Origin: Caballeronia temeraria
Lineage (GTDB): Bacteria > Pseudomonadota > Gammaproteobacteria > Burkholderiales > Burkholderiaceae
Reading direction: 5' to 3'
Assembly: GCF_001544795.2 (NCBI RefSeq)
Contig: NZ_FCOI02000009.1
Coordinates: 62,001 to 126,000 of the forward strand
DNA: 64,000 bases
The position numbers and the translations under genes are program-made. Shown here piece by piece: positions 35,473-43,721 of the stretch (positions within the stretch are counted from its first letter, which is position 1; each line of letters begins with the position of its first letter). The notes beneath the pieces are model-generated. The model was not told the origin of the DNA and ran no database searches. It saw only the letters and a program-made list of their open reading frames with translations.

Positions 35473-35637
35473 ATGCAGAAGAAACGTCTCTTCCTTGCCG
35501 CCGCGATCATGTCGATGAGCCTGATCGTGTTCATGTCGATGAATAGCGGTCCGAGCGCTGCCGGCATGTTTTCAATCACCCGTGCGGCGCCGCAGCAGAT
35601 GTACGCGATCGATTCGATCGTGATGTTCGAGCAGTGA
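35473..35637 (+). CDS. Small exported or membrane protein (54 aa)
   Basis: MQKKRLFLAAAIMSMSLIVF is a signal-like hydrophobic N-terminus, followed by about 30 residues with several methionines (AAPQQMYAIDSIVMFEQ). An in-frame ATG at 35434 would add 13 residues. A strong rho-independent terminator 48 bp past the stop supports a real transcript. Family not recognised. Confidence 0.55.
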   Translation: MQKKRLFLAAAIMSMSLIVFMSMNSGPSAAGMFSITRAAPQQMYAIDSIVMFEQ

Positions 35638-35684
35638 GGTGTCGGCGGTAAGAAAAGCAGTCGGGTAGCAATGCAGTACGAAAG

Positions 35685-35720
35685 AGCCGGACGCATGCGT
35701 GAGCATCCGTCCGGCTTTTT
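35685..35720 (+). terminator. Rho-independent terminator
   Basis: AGCCGGACG (35685-35693) pairs with CGTCCGGCT (35708-35716), followed by TTTTT. It ends the transcript of the small exported protein. Confidence 0.85.
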
Positions 35721-35847
35721 CATGCTCGTGTAAAACACGTTCGAACAAGCATGCGCGCCCGCACATTATTTCGCTCAAACGTCTTGCGCCCGAGGATTTG
35801 CGGCCTACACTTAAAGTAGTTTCTCAACTGCTTCGAAGGAGGCAACA

Positions 35848-36054
35848 ATGAGAACGAGAACTCGCGAAGTGGTGCGCATGCTCGCGACCTTCCGCCATTC
35901 GGCGCATTGCCGAAGTTTGCGCGCGGCCGCGGCGGCGCAGGAAGCGCGCGATCTCGCCAACGAGCCTTCACCCGACGATGCCCCGGAAGAGGACGAGCGT
36001 GCCGAACCCGACATGCCGTCCCTCATCCGCAAGCCGCGTCCGGGGATGCATTGA
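35848..36054 (+). CDS. Small acidic-tailed hypothetical protein (68 aa)
   Basis: The ATG follows CGAAGGAGGCAACA, a near-perfect ribosome site. The N-terminal half is basic (MRTRTREVVRMLATFRHSAH) and Ala-rich, and the C-terminal half acidic and proline-rich (EPSPDDAPEEDERAEPDMP). No membrane segment. Family not recognised. The ribosome site and composition support a real gene. Confidence 0.6.
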   Translation: MRTRTREVVRMLATFRHSAHCRSLRAAAAAQEARDLANEPSPDDAPEEDERAEPDMPSLIRKPRPGMH

Positions 36055-36076
36055 GGCGCATCAAGGCGCGTTCGCT

Positions 36077-36508
36077 TCACACGCCTGCCGGATTCCTGAA
36101 TGGCGAAAAGCGCCAGTGGCCGCTCGCATCCTTCACCGCGATCGCGCCATGCTCGTGCAGCACCTCGCCGACGGCGCCCGGTTTGATGTCATCGGTCATG
36201 CGAATGACGAGCAAGGTGCGCTGCGGCGTGGTGTCATCGGCGTACGGCGTGGGCGGGCGCTGTGCCACTGGCTCGTGCGGCACGAACCGGTTGCACGCGC
36301 CGATCACGCCCTGATGCTCGCCATGTGCGGCGTACTCGGCGTCATCCTCGTCGTGCGCGGGCGGCAGAAGCGCATCGATGTCGATTTCGCCGCGTCCTGC
36401 CCGGTAAAGATGCGCGTCGTCGCGTCGTAATCCTGCGAGCTGCAATGCGCGAAGCGCGTCGTGTCCATCCCGATAGGATGCGAACACCCCTACTATCACC
36501 TGATTCAT
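36077..36508 (-). CDS. Stress-protein 17M-like (YflT-type) domain protein
   Basis: A 143-residue protein beginning MNQVIVGVFASYRDGHDALR. This opening resembles the general stress protein 17M-like domain seen in small soluble stress proteins, with a long His/Asp-rich linker (AHDEDDAEYAAHGEHQG) and a C-terminal ferredoxin-like half (QRTLLVIRMTDDIKPGAVGE, VLHEHGAIAVKDASGHWRF). AGGGGGCGACG precedes the ATG. The role is unknown. Confidence 0.6.
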   Translation of the reverse strand: MNQVIVGVFASYRDGHDALRALQLAGLRRDDAHLYRAGRGEIDIDALLPPAHDEDDAEYAAHGEHQGVIGACNRFVPHEPVAQRPPTPYADDTTPQRTLLVIRMTDDIKPGAVGEVLHEHGAIAVKDASGHWRFSPFRNPAGV

Positions 36509-36769
36509 CGTCGCCCCCTCTGTCGGTCAGCATCGATATACGCGGACCAAGCAACCGATGCCATCTGCGCGGTCTTTCATTTCGTGTTTCGCGCTCTTCG
36601 ATTCTTCAGAAGAACTTCAGCAACGCGCGTTCCCGCATGAAGGTTTTGAAAGCGATGCCGGCGATGATCAAATCGTCCGCAGGTTGCGACCCTAACGGCT
36701 ATCACCTAAAGTAACTGAGCTTCTATCCCGGATCCGCGCGTCACACGACGCGCTCTTCGCGAGGTTCGA

Positions 36770-37147
36770 ATGACTGCCAAAGCCTGTGCCTGGGTTCTCG
36801 TGCTGATGGCAGGGTCCGCCGCAGCGGCGCCGTGCTACAACGACGGCGATGTCGTCACGCTCGAAGGCACGGCGACTCGCCAGGCCTCGCATGAAGCCGA
36901 TGCCTCCGCGAAGCCCGCGTGGGTGCTTTCGCTATCGAGCCCGGTATGCGTAGTGAGTGCTAGCACGGGACAAGGCGGCGGGCGGCAGCAATCGAATGTG
37001 TCGGCGGTGCAGATCATCGATGCGACGCCCACCGAGAACGCACGCATCCAGCTGACGGGCAAGCTCGTCACGGGCAATGTCAGCAGCTACTACGCGGTGC
37101 CCACCGCGATCTGGGTGCTCAAGCAGCGGGTGCTGTCGGGACAATAG
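36770..37147 (+). CDS. DUF4431-like secreted protein
   Basis: A 125-residue protein with a Sec signal peptide (residues 1-20, ending AAAA before PCYN). The mature part is an OB-like beta domain (DVVTLEGTATRQ, ARIQLTGKLVTGNVS) with two cysteines (PCYN, PVCVV) that could form a disulfide. This matches small periplasmic DUF4431 proteins. Function unknown. Confidence 0.65.
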   Translation: MTAKACAWVLVLMAGSAAAAPCYNDGDVVTLEGTATRQASHEADASAKPAWVLSLSSPVCVVSASTGQGGGRQQSNVSAVQIIDATPTENARIQLTGKLVTGNVSSYYAVPTAIWVLKQRVLSGQ

Positions 37148-37199
37148 TTCCGCTCGCCCGCATGGGCGATGCATCGAAACCCGCGAGAAGTGCGAACGA

Positions 37200-37373
37200 T
37201 CAGGCGGCTTTCGCGTGAGCCTGAGAGCGCCAGTATTCGGCGACGACAATATGCAGCGGCTGATTGTCGAGCTTGCGTTCCTCGGCGAACCGCATGATGG
37301 CGTCGAGCTGTGCGCCGGTGCAGCGGAATGCTTCGCGGCGCGTGGCCGTCTGGTTTTTCTTGTGCGTGGTCAT
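37200..37373 (-). CDS. Small hypothetical protein (57 aa)
   Basis: Reads MTTHKKNQTATRREAFRC and continues to QAHAKAA. The ATG at 37373 is preceded by AAAGGATTGCC, a strong ribosome site. The sequence is soluble, basic at the N-terminus and probably helical (LDAIMRFAEERKLDNQPL, HIVVAEYWRSQAHA). It resembles short ribbon-helix-helix-sized proteins but no motif is certain. Codon use matches the surroundings. Confidence 0.6.
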   Translation of the reverse strand: MTTHKKNQTATRREAFRCTGAQLDAIMRFAEERKLDNQPLHIVVAEYWRSQAHAKAA

Positions 37374-37666
37374 GGCAATCCTTTTCTAGGACCTTCCCCG
37401 ACAGGGCAGGCTCGTTCGACGGGGCGGCCCGTGCGCGCGAACACTGTCTGCTGCTTCCCTATTAAGCCGTAGCCGCGCATGCGCGACCGGCTGTTAGCGC
37501 ACATAGCCGTCGAGACATCGCAAGAAGCGCAAAGCGCGGGCCAGATCGCGCCAGCGCTTCACTCGCTTCGTTTGCTTTCGCCGCTGGAATAAACCTTTCG
37601 GCTGCGCCGTTTAGCATGCGTGAACCCGCGCTGGAGTCGAGATGCGGGACGAGGGAGGAGGAGCCT

Positions 37667-37957
37667 GTGAGCGTCGATCAACACGCGCAGAAGGAGCTCG
37701 CGCACATTGGGCGGATGATCGCGGAACTGGAGCGGCTCGCGACCGACGCGCGCGGTGGGCCAACGCGATATGCCGTCATGCGGCAGGAGTACTGGCAGCG
37801 GCGCATCGATGCGCTGACGATCACGTCGACGAACGCACCGTTGCGTCGCGATGCCGCCGCGCTGCGCGAGCGTCTGGCCGACGTTTTCGCCGATGCGCAC
37901 GAACGCAACACGGGGCACGCGGGAGACCCGGCGCGGGAGACCGGCAGCAGAAAATGA
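37667..37957 (+). CDS. Small helical hypothetical protein (96 aa)
   Basis: The GTG at 37667 follows GGGAGGAGGAGCCT, an excellent ribosome site, and is preferred to the in-frame ATG at 37616. The protein is charged and helical (QKELAHIGRMIAELERLATD, YAVMRQEYWQRRIDALTI). Family not recognised. Confidence 0.6.
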   Translation: MSVDQHAQKELAHIGRMIAELERLATDARGGPTRYAVMRQEYWQRRIDALTITSTNAPLRRDAAALRERLADVFADAHERNTGHAGDPARETGSRK

Positions 37958-38020
37958 AGCGAAGCGATGCGCGTGGCGGCGCGTGTGCATGAAAGCATGA
38001 AAGCACGCGCCGCCTCCGCG

Positions 38021-39058
38021 TCAACCCGTCTGCTCGACGGGCGTCACGTCGATATCGAGCTTCTGCGTGCCGCGCAGCACGGCGATGTTCACCGGCTTGT
38101 CGATGCGAGATGCATCCAGCGTGCGCTGCAAACTATCGACGCTATCGACGGCGATATCATCCACCGCGACGATCCGGTCGCCCGTGCGCAATCCCCCGAT
38201 TGCGGCCGGACTGCCTTTCACGATCTCCATCACATGCACGCCGCTCGGCGACGCGAGCGCGAAAAAGCGCTGCACGCGCCGCGAGATCGGCGTCGTCGTG
38301 CCCGCCACGCCGATATACGCGCGCCGCACGCGCCCGTGCGCGAAGATCTGCATGATGACCCACTTCGCCGTATCGATCGCGGTGGCGAAGGAAATGGCCT
38401 GCGCGCCGGAGATGATCGCGGTATTCACGCCGATCACTTGCCCTGCCGAATTGATGAGCGGCCCGCCCGAATTGCCGGGATTGAGCGCGGCGTCGGTCTG
38501 GATGACATCGTAGATCATGCGGCCCGATGTCGAGCGCAGCGTTCGCCCGAGCGCGGACACGACGCCCGTCGTGACGGTCTGCGCGAGCCCGAGCGGATTG
38601 CCCACCGCGATCGCGATCTGGCCGACGCGCAGGCTGCCCGAATCGCCCAGTTCGACATGCGGCAGCGGCTCCGGCGAGCCGATGCGCAGCACCGCGAGAT
38701 CGCTCGCGGGATCGTCGCCGACGAGATCGGCATCGAAGCGCGCGCCGTCGGCGAGCGTGACGACGATATGCGTCGCGCCGTGCACGACGTGGCTATTGGT
38801 CAGCAGATAGCCGTCCGGCGTGAAGATAAACCCCGAGCCCGTGCCGCCGACATGGCGGCGCGCGCCGCGTGCGTCGGCGAGCTGACGCTCGACTGAAATG
38901 AATACAACGGCTTGCTGCACGCGCTCGAGCGCGCCGATGACCGTGCGCGAATACGCGTCGAGCAGGGCGCTATCGTCGATACGGCCGAGCGGGGCGGAGG
39001 GCGCGGCGTCCTGCGCGCCGCGCGCAAGATCGTCGATGAATTGAGGCCGGCTTCCCAT
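38021..39058 (-). CDS. HtrA/DegP-like serine protease without a signal peptide
   Basis: A 345-residue S1C peptidase with catalytic His90 (LLTNSHVV), Asp120 (PASDLAVL) and Ser197 (ALNPGNSGGP), followed by one PDZ domain (GVHVMEIVKGSPAAIGGLRT, DRIVAVDDIAVDSVDSLQ). The N-terminus MGSRPQFIDDLARGAQDAAP has no hydrophobic leader, so the protein appears cytoplasmic, unlike DegP. AAGGAAC precedes the ATG. It lies 54 bp downstream of the adenylyltransferase on the same strand, probably in the operon headed by fuconate dehydratase. Confidence 0.85.
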   Translation of the reverse strand: MGSRPQFIDDLARGAQDAAPSAPLGRIDDSALLDAYSRTVIGALERVQQAVVFISVERQLADARGARRHVGGTGSGFIFTPDGYLLTNSHVVHGATHIVVTLADGARFDADLVGDDPASDLAVLRIGSPEPLPHVELGDSGSLRVGQIAIAVGNPLGLAQTVTTGVVSALGRTLRSTSGRMIYDVIQTDAALNPGNSGGPLINSAGQVIGVNTAIISGAQAISFATAIDTAKWVIMQIFAHGRVRRAYIGVAGTTTPISRRVQRFFALASPSGVHVMEIVKGSPAAIGGLRTGDRIVAVDDIAVDSVDSLQRTLDASRIDKPVNIAVLRGTQKLDIDVTPVEQTG

Positions 39059-39112
39059 GTTCCTTGAACTCCCGATGTCTGGAAGCCGACATGCGGGTCG
39101 CCGATGCCTATT

Positions 39113-39988
39113 TCAAGAGATCGTTGCGTTTGCAAGCAGTTTCATCGGCCCGAGCGTTTCGACGACATCGCGCTGCGCGTCGTCGCGCACGAAGAGCGAG
39201 CCCGCGAAGCCGAGCGCATTGACCGCGACGCCCTCGACATGCGACACGCTGCGCGGCACCGCAAGCATCCAGCGGCGTGTGACGAGCAGGTTATAAGGCG
39301 CGCTCTGATGCGCGATGCCCATGACATCGAGCGGATGCACGCCGATCGCGTCCAGCAGTTGCAGATAGGTTGCGTGCACGTTCGCGATGCTGTCGTCGTC
39401 GAGCCATGCGGCCGCGTGCGCGAACGCGAGTTGCGGCGCGCGAAAGATGCCGTGCGTGCGCGCTGCTTCGATAGCGGATTCGATCGGCAACGCGTGGCCA
39501 TCGAGCGGCAGCGGCACCATCTGCAAATGCTTGTGCGGCTGACTCGATCCAGCGACCGTGCCGCCGTTATAGAAGCCGAGTCCATCGAAGCGATCGAGGC
39601 ACGCAAAGAGCGCGGCGAAATCAGCTTCGCCGATGAGCGCTTCCTGCTGCTCGAAGTCCGTCGTCACGATCAGCAGATGATGCGCGAGCACGTTGAACTT
39701 GTTGAGCAGGAGAAAGTGCCGTTCGCCGATATCGCCGACACGCAGCGCTTCCTCGCATGGCGAAAACGGATCGCGCCATTCGCTCGCGGCATCGGCGGCG
39801 GACTTCGCCGCGAGCTTCGACGCCTGCTCCTTGCGCGCGATGTTCGCGGCCTGGCGCACGAGAAAGCGCACGCCGTGGTCTTCTATCACGCTTTGCGCCG
39901 TATCGAACGAACGCAGCGCGCCGCATGCGAGCGCGCGTTCGGTCTGCGCGGCAACGTCCTGCCATGAAGGGGCGTTCATGTGCGCCAT
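39113..39988 (-). CDS. ATP adenylyltransferase (Ap4A phosphorylase-like, HIT superfamily)
   Basis: A 291-residue homologue of yeast APA1/APA2. The N-terminal half (FLLLNKFNVLAHHLLIVTTD, NGGTVAGSSQPHKHLQMVPL) includes the HxHxQ-type nucleotidyl motif PHKHLQMV. The C-terminal region contains HQSAPYNLLVTRRWMLAVP. The enzyme cleaves diadenosine tetraphosphate with phosphate or transfers adenylate from ADP/ATP. The start at 39988 has AAAGGAGAAGC upstream and overlaps the end of the dehydratase gene by 13 bp, so translation is coupled. Confidence 0.82.
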   Translation of the reverse strand: MAHMNAPSWQDVAAQTERALACGALRSFDTAQSVIEDHGVRFLVRQAANIARKEQASKLAAKSAADAASEWRDPFSPCEEALRVGDIGERHFLLLNKFNVLAHHLLIVTTDFEQQEALIGEADFAALFACLDRFDGLGFYNGGTVAGSSQPHKHLQMVPLPLDGHALPIESAIEAARTHGIFRAPQLAFAHAAAWLDDDSIANVHATYLQLLDAIGVHPLDVMGIAHQSAPYNLLVTRRWMLAVPRSVSHVEGVAVNALGFAGSLFVRDDAQRDVVETLGPMKLLANATIS

Positions 39989-41274
39989 GCTTCTCCTTTC
40001 TGGAATTCGTATCGTTCGAGCGATGCCGCGTGCATTTCGATGCTGTAGCCGGGCGCTTGCGGAGGCATATAGCGTCCGTTCCGGATGACGACGGGATCGA
40101 GGAAGTGTTCGTGCAGATGATCGACGTATTCGAGCACGCGCCGATCGAGCGAACCCGATACGCAGATGTAATCGAACAGGGAAATATGCTGCACATACTC
40201 GCACAAGCCGACGCCGCCTGCATGGGGACACACCGGCACGCCAAATTTCGCGGCCATCAGCAAGACGATGAGCACTTCGTTCAGACCGCCGAGACGGCAG
40301 CTATCGATCTGACAAAAGTCGATGGCTTGCGCTTGCAGCAGTTGCTTGAAGATCACGCGATTCTGGCAATGTTCGCCCGTTGCGACGCCGATCATCGGTG
40401 CAAGACGCTTGCGGATCGCGGCGTGGCCGAGCACGTCGTCCGGACTCGTGGGCTCTTCGATCCACCACGGATCGAACTCGGCGAGCCGGCGCATGTTCGC
40501 GATGGCTTCATCGACTTCCCATACCTGATTCGCGTCCATCATCAGCTTGCGCTCCGGGCCGATCTCTTCGCGCAGAATGCGCGCGCGGCGGATGTCTTCA
40601 TCGAGATTGCCGCCGACTTTCTGCTTGAAATGCGTCCAGCCCGCCGCCACGCCTTCGCGTGCGAGGCGGCGAATCTTGTCGTCGTCGTAACCAAGCCAGC
40701 CGGCGGATGTCGTGTAAGCGGGAAAGCCTTGCGCGAGCATTTCCTTTTCTCGTTCGCCGCGTGTGGCATGCAGGCGCTTCAACAGCGCGAGCGCTTCGGA
40801 TGGCGTGATCGCGTCGGTCACATAGCGGAAGTCGAGACACGCGACGAGCTGTTCCGGACTCATGTCGACGAGCAGTTTCCACACGGGCTTGTTCTCGCTC
40901 TTCGCCCGGAGATCCCAAACGGCGTTGACGACCGCGGCGGTCGCGAGATGAATCACGCCTTTCTCGGGGCCGATCCAGCGCAACTGACTATCCGATGTAA
41001 CGGCACGCCAGAACCCGCCCATATTCGCCGCGATCGCTTCGATACTTTTGCCGACGACGAGCGGCGCCAGCGCCTCGACCGCCGCGACGACGACCTCGGT
41101 GCCGCGCCCGATCGTGAACGTTAGGCCATGACCCGCGAGTCCGGGCGCATCGGTTTCGAGTATCACGTAGGCAGCCGAATAATCGGGCGCGGCGTTCATC
41201 GCGTCGGAGCCATCTAGCGAGCGCGAAGTGGGAAAGCGGATGTCGCGTACGGAGAGCTTCGTGATGCTGGTCAT
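39976..41274 (-). CDS. fucD: L-fuconate dehydratase (enolase superfamily)
   Basis: A 432-residue enolase-superfamily enzyme starting MTSITKLSVRDIRFPTSRSL with GAGGAG spaced six bases upstream (an in-frame ATG two codons earlier abuts that site). Motifs: MNAAPDYSAAYVILET, FKQKVGGNLDEDIRRA, MMDANQVWEVDEAI, WWIEEPTSPDDV, ATGEHCQNR and QIDSCRLGGLNE. The pattern matches L-fuconate dehydratase, which dehydrates L-fuconate to 2-keto-3-deoxy-L-fuconate. No other fucose-pathway enzyme is in the window. The divergent GntR regulator and ABC importer fit uptake of the same sugar or acid. Confidence 0.88.
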   Translation of the reverse strand: MTSITKLSVRDIRFPTSRSLDGSDAMNAAPDYSAAYVILETDAPGLAGHGLTFTIGRGTEVVVAAVEALAPLVVGKSIEAIAANMGGFWRAVTSDSQLRWIGPEKGVIHLATAAVVNAVWDLRAKSENKPVWKLLVDMSPEQLVACLDFRYVTDAITPSEALALLKRLHATRGEREKEMLAQGFPAYTTSAGWLGYDDDKIRRLAREGVAAGWTHFKQKVGGNLDEDIRRARILREEIGPERKLMMDANQVWEVDEAIANMRRLAEFDPWWIEEPTSPDDVLGHAAIRKRLAPMIGVATGEHCQNRVIFKQLLQAQAIDFCQIDSCRLGGLNEVLIVLLMAAKFGVPVCPHAGGVGLCEYVQHISLFDYICVSGSLDRRVLEYVDHLHEHFLDPVVIRNGRYMPPQAPGYSIEMHAASLERYEFQKGEAWRT

Positions 41275-41347
41275 GGTCATCTCCTCGGTTTCAACGGAGT
41301 CCTTCATACAAGCGCGAATATGCTGCAATGCAAGGCCCGAAACGACA

Positions 41348-41390
41348 TTGACAACGCGTGTTTCACCTCCTAGCCTGCTAGCATGTTAGT
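41348..41390. promoter_or_regulatory. Probable GntR operator and -35 element, fucD/gntR divergent region
   Basis: TTGACA (41348-41353) reads toward the regulator. TGCTAGCA (41376-41383) is a perfect palindrome inside the near-palindrome CTAGCATGTTAG, directly upstream of the GTG start at 41408. Position and symmetry suit an FCD-type GntR operator that could also affect fucD. Confidence 0.45.
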
Positions 41391-41407
41391 GCGAAAACAA
41401 GGGCGGC

Positions 41408-42136
41408 GTGAGCTCATCGAGGAATGAAAACAGTCTTGCCGCCGACCCTTACCGCGCATTGCCCCGCTTGCACGGTTCGGAGCGTGGCAGCCTCACCGAC
41501 GCGGTCGAGGAGGCGCTGCGCGCGGCCATCGTCAATCTGGCGATGGAGCCCGGCATGATGATCGACAAGCTCGCCGTATGCGAGCGCATGGGCGTATCGC
41601 GCTTTCCGGTTTCGTCCGCACTGGCGAAGCTCGCGGCCGCGGGTCTCGTCGAAGTTCTGCCGCAACGCGGCACGCGCGTCATGCCCATCGTCATGCACGA
41701 CATACGACAGCATCTGTTCATTCGCAGCGCGCTCGAAGTGGAGACCGTGCGCTCGCTTGCGTCCGCTTGCGACGACAACACGCTCGACGCGATCGACGCC
41801 AATCTCGAACGCGAACACGATGCAGTGCAGCAAGGTCTGCGCCGCGAGTTTCATCTGCTCGATCTCGCGTTTCATGAGTTGCTTCTCGATGCGATCAATC
41901 TGCCGCGCGTGAAGGAGATCGTCGCGGCATCGCGCAATGCGCTCGATCGCGCGCGCCGTCTGATGGCGAGTCCCGAGCGCCACGCGCATACGCTCGCGGA
42001 GCATAGACGTATCGCCGCTGCGATTCGCGCACGAGACGGAGAAGCCGCTGCTCGCGCGATGCACGTTCATCTGGATGAAGTCGTCGCGGAGTTGCGGCGC
42101 TTTTCCATCGAAAGACCGGATTTGTTCAGGGAGTAG
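41408..42136 (+). CDS. GntR/FCD-family transcriptional regulator
   Basis: A 242-residue protein with GTG start. The winged helix spans residues about 25-92 (KLAVCERMGVSRFPVSSALA, KLAAAGLVEVLPQRGTRV). The FCD ligand domain carries the expected metal-binding histidines (FHLLDLAFHELLLDAINLP, EHRRIAAAIRARD, MHVHLDEVVAEL). Such regulators commonly repress sugar-acid catabolic genes until the acid binds. It is divergent from fucD and heads the ABC importer gene row, 51 bp before the binding protein, so it probably controls both. Confidence 0.87.
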   Translation: MSSSRNENSLAADPYRALPRLHGSERGSLTDAVEEALRAAIVNLAMEPGMMIDKLAVCERMGVSRFPVSSALAKLAAAGLVEVLPQRGTRVMPIVMHDIRQHLFIRSALEVETVRSLASACDDNTLDAIDANLEREHDAVQQGLRREFHLLDLAFHELLLDAINLPRVKEIVAASRNALDRARRLMASPERHAHTLAEHRRIAAAIRARDGEAAARAMHVHLDEVVAELRRFSIERPDLFRE

Positions 42137-42187
42137 GAGACAAGGAAAGACAAGAAGCGCAGTCAACCGCAATGGAGGAGACAGACC

Positions 42188-43666
42188 ATGAACCTGTTCA
42201 AGCAAGCGGGCGCCGTGACGGCGCTTGCGGCCGCATGTCTCGCAGCGACGCCTGCAATGGCGGCCGAGGACTTCAAGGGCGTGACCATCAACGTGATGAC
42301 CTTCGTCGGACCGCAGATCGCCGAGCCGCTGCAACGCCGCGCGCCCGATTTCGAGAAGCTGACGGGCGCGAAGGTGAACGTGCTGACGGTGCCGTTCTCC
42401 GATCTCTATCAAAAGCTGTTGACGGACTGGGCTTCGGGCACGAACTCCGTCGATGCGGCCGTATTCGCGCCGCAGTGGATGGTCGATTACACGAAGGGCG
42501 CCTTCCTTGAAGACCTCACGCAGCGCGTTGCGAAGGACACGGCGTTGAAGGAAGACGACGTGATGCCCTTCTTCGTCGACTTCTCGCAGAAGTACAACGG
42601 CAAGACCTATCTCGTCGCGCTCGACGGCGATTTCCAGATGGTCTATTACCGCACGGATATTCTTCAGCAGCTCGGCAAGGAGCCGCCGAAGACCTGGGAC
42701 GATTACCTCGACATCGCGAAGGCGGCCAATGGCAAGGTATTCGGCGGCGACGGCAAGCCGGTCGCGGGCTCGTGCATTTCGAAGAAGCGTAACGCGCAAG
42801 CGTATTGGGCGATCATCTCCATCGCGGGCGGTTATCTGCAATCGAAGGGCACGGCGCAAGGCGCGTTCTTCGATCCGCGCAATTTCAAGTCGCTCGTGAA
42901 CAACGACGGCTTCAAGGAAGCGCTGCGTGTCTACAAGGAATCGACGACGTACGGGCCGCCCAACGAAATCAATCTCGATGTCGGCGATACGCGCAGCGCG
43001 TTCATCTCCGGTCATTGCGCATTGACGCTCGACTGGGGCGACGTCGGCGTGCTCGCCATCGATCCGAAGCAATCCAAGGTGATCGACAAGGTCGGCGCGG
43101 TGATTCTGCCGGGCTCGCGCAAGGTGGTCGATCGCGACACGGGCAAGCTCGTGCCGTGCGACAAGACACGCTGCCCCTATGCGATCGACGGCGTGAATCA
43201 CGCACCGTTCGCGGCATTCGGCGGCTGGTCGGGCGGCATCAACGCGAAGGCGAAGCCGAAGGTGAAGGACGCAGCCTACGCGTTCCTGTCGTTCATGAGC
43301 CAGCCGGCGCAATCGAACGTGGATGTGACGATCGGCGCATCGGGCTTCAATCCTTACCGGCGCTCGCAATTCACGGATATGTCGGCGTGGAAGAAAGCGG
43401 GCATGAGCGACGCGGCCGCGAAGTCGTATCTCGGCGCGATTCAACAGAGCCTGCAAAGCCCGAACATGATCATCGATCTGCGCATTCCGCAGAATCAGCG
43501 CTATGAACAGGTCGTGCTCGATACGGCGGTCGCGCGCTTCGTCGCGGGTGAAATCGATGCGGACGCGACGATGAAAGCCATCGACAGCGGCTGGAGCGAA
43601 ATCACCGACGATCTCGGCAAAGACACCCAGTTGCGCGCATACAAGGCGTCGATCGGCGCGAAGTAA
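42188..43666 (+). CDS. ABC transporter extracellular sugar-binding protein
   Basis: A 492-residue periplasmic binding protein with a Sec signal peptide (about residues 1-25, ending AMAA). Cluster-D type features include VTINVMTFVGPQIAEPLQRR, DFEKLTGAKVNVLTVPFSDL and GDFQMVYYRTDILQQLGKEP. Cysteines in SCISKK, GHCALTL and PCDKTRCPYA suggest disulfides. AATGGAGGAGACAGACC precedes the ATG. It delivers substrate to the two permeases encoded next. An 11-bp stem-loop follows the gene, consistent with higher expression of the binding protein. Substrate is inferred from context as L-fucose, L-fuconate or similar. Confidence 0.85.
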   Translation: MNLFKQAGAVTALAAACLAATPAMAAEDFKGVTINVMTFVGPQIAEPLQRRAPDFEKLTGAKVNVLTVPFSDLYQKLLTDWASGTNSVDAAVFAPQWMVDYTKGAFLEDLTQRVAKDTALKEDDVMPFFVDFSQKYNGKTYLVALDGDFQMVYYRTDILQQLGKEPPKTWDDYLDIAKAANGKVFGGDGKPVAGSCISKKRNAQAYWAIISIAGGYLQSKGTAQGAFFDPRNFKSLVNNDGFKEALRVYKESTTYGPPNEINLDVGDTRSAFISGHCALTLDWGDVGVLAIDPKQSKVIDKVGAVILPGSRKVVDRDTGKLVPCDKTRCPYAIDGVNHAPFAAFGGWSGGINAKAKPKVKDAAYAFLSFMSQPAQSNVDVTIGASGFNPYRRSQFTDMSAWKKAGMSDAAAKSYLGAIQQSLQSPNMIIDLRIPQNQRYEQVVLDTAVARFVAGEIDADATMKAIDSGWSEITDDLGKDTQLRAYKASIGAK

Positions 43667-43674
43667 GGGGCAAG

Positions 43675-43705
43675 GGCGAGCGCGCCGATTCGCTGCGCGC
43701 TCGCC
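43675..43705 (+). promoter_or_regulatory. Intercistronic stem-loop after the binding-protein gene
   Basis: GGCGAGCGCGC (43675-43685) and GCGCGCTCGCC (43695-43705) form a perfect 11-bp stem with a 9-nt loop, with no T run. Such structures protect the upstream mRNA and lower downstream permease expression. Confidence 0.6.
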
Positions 43706-43721
43706 TCATCATGGAGACAGG

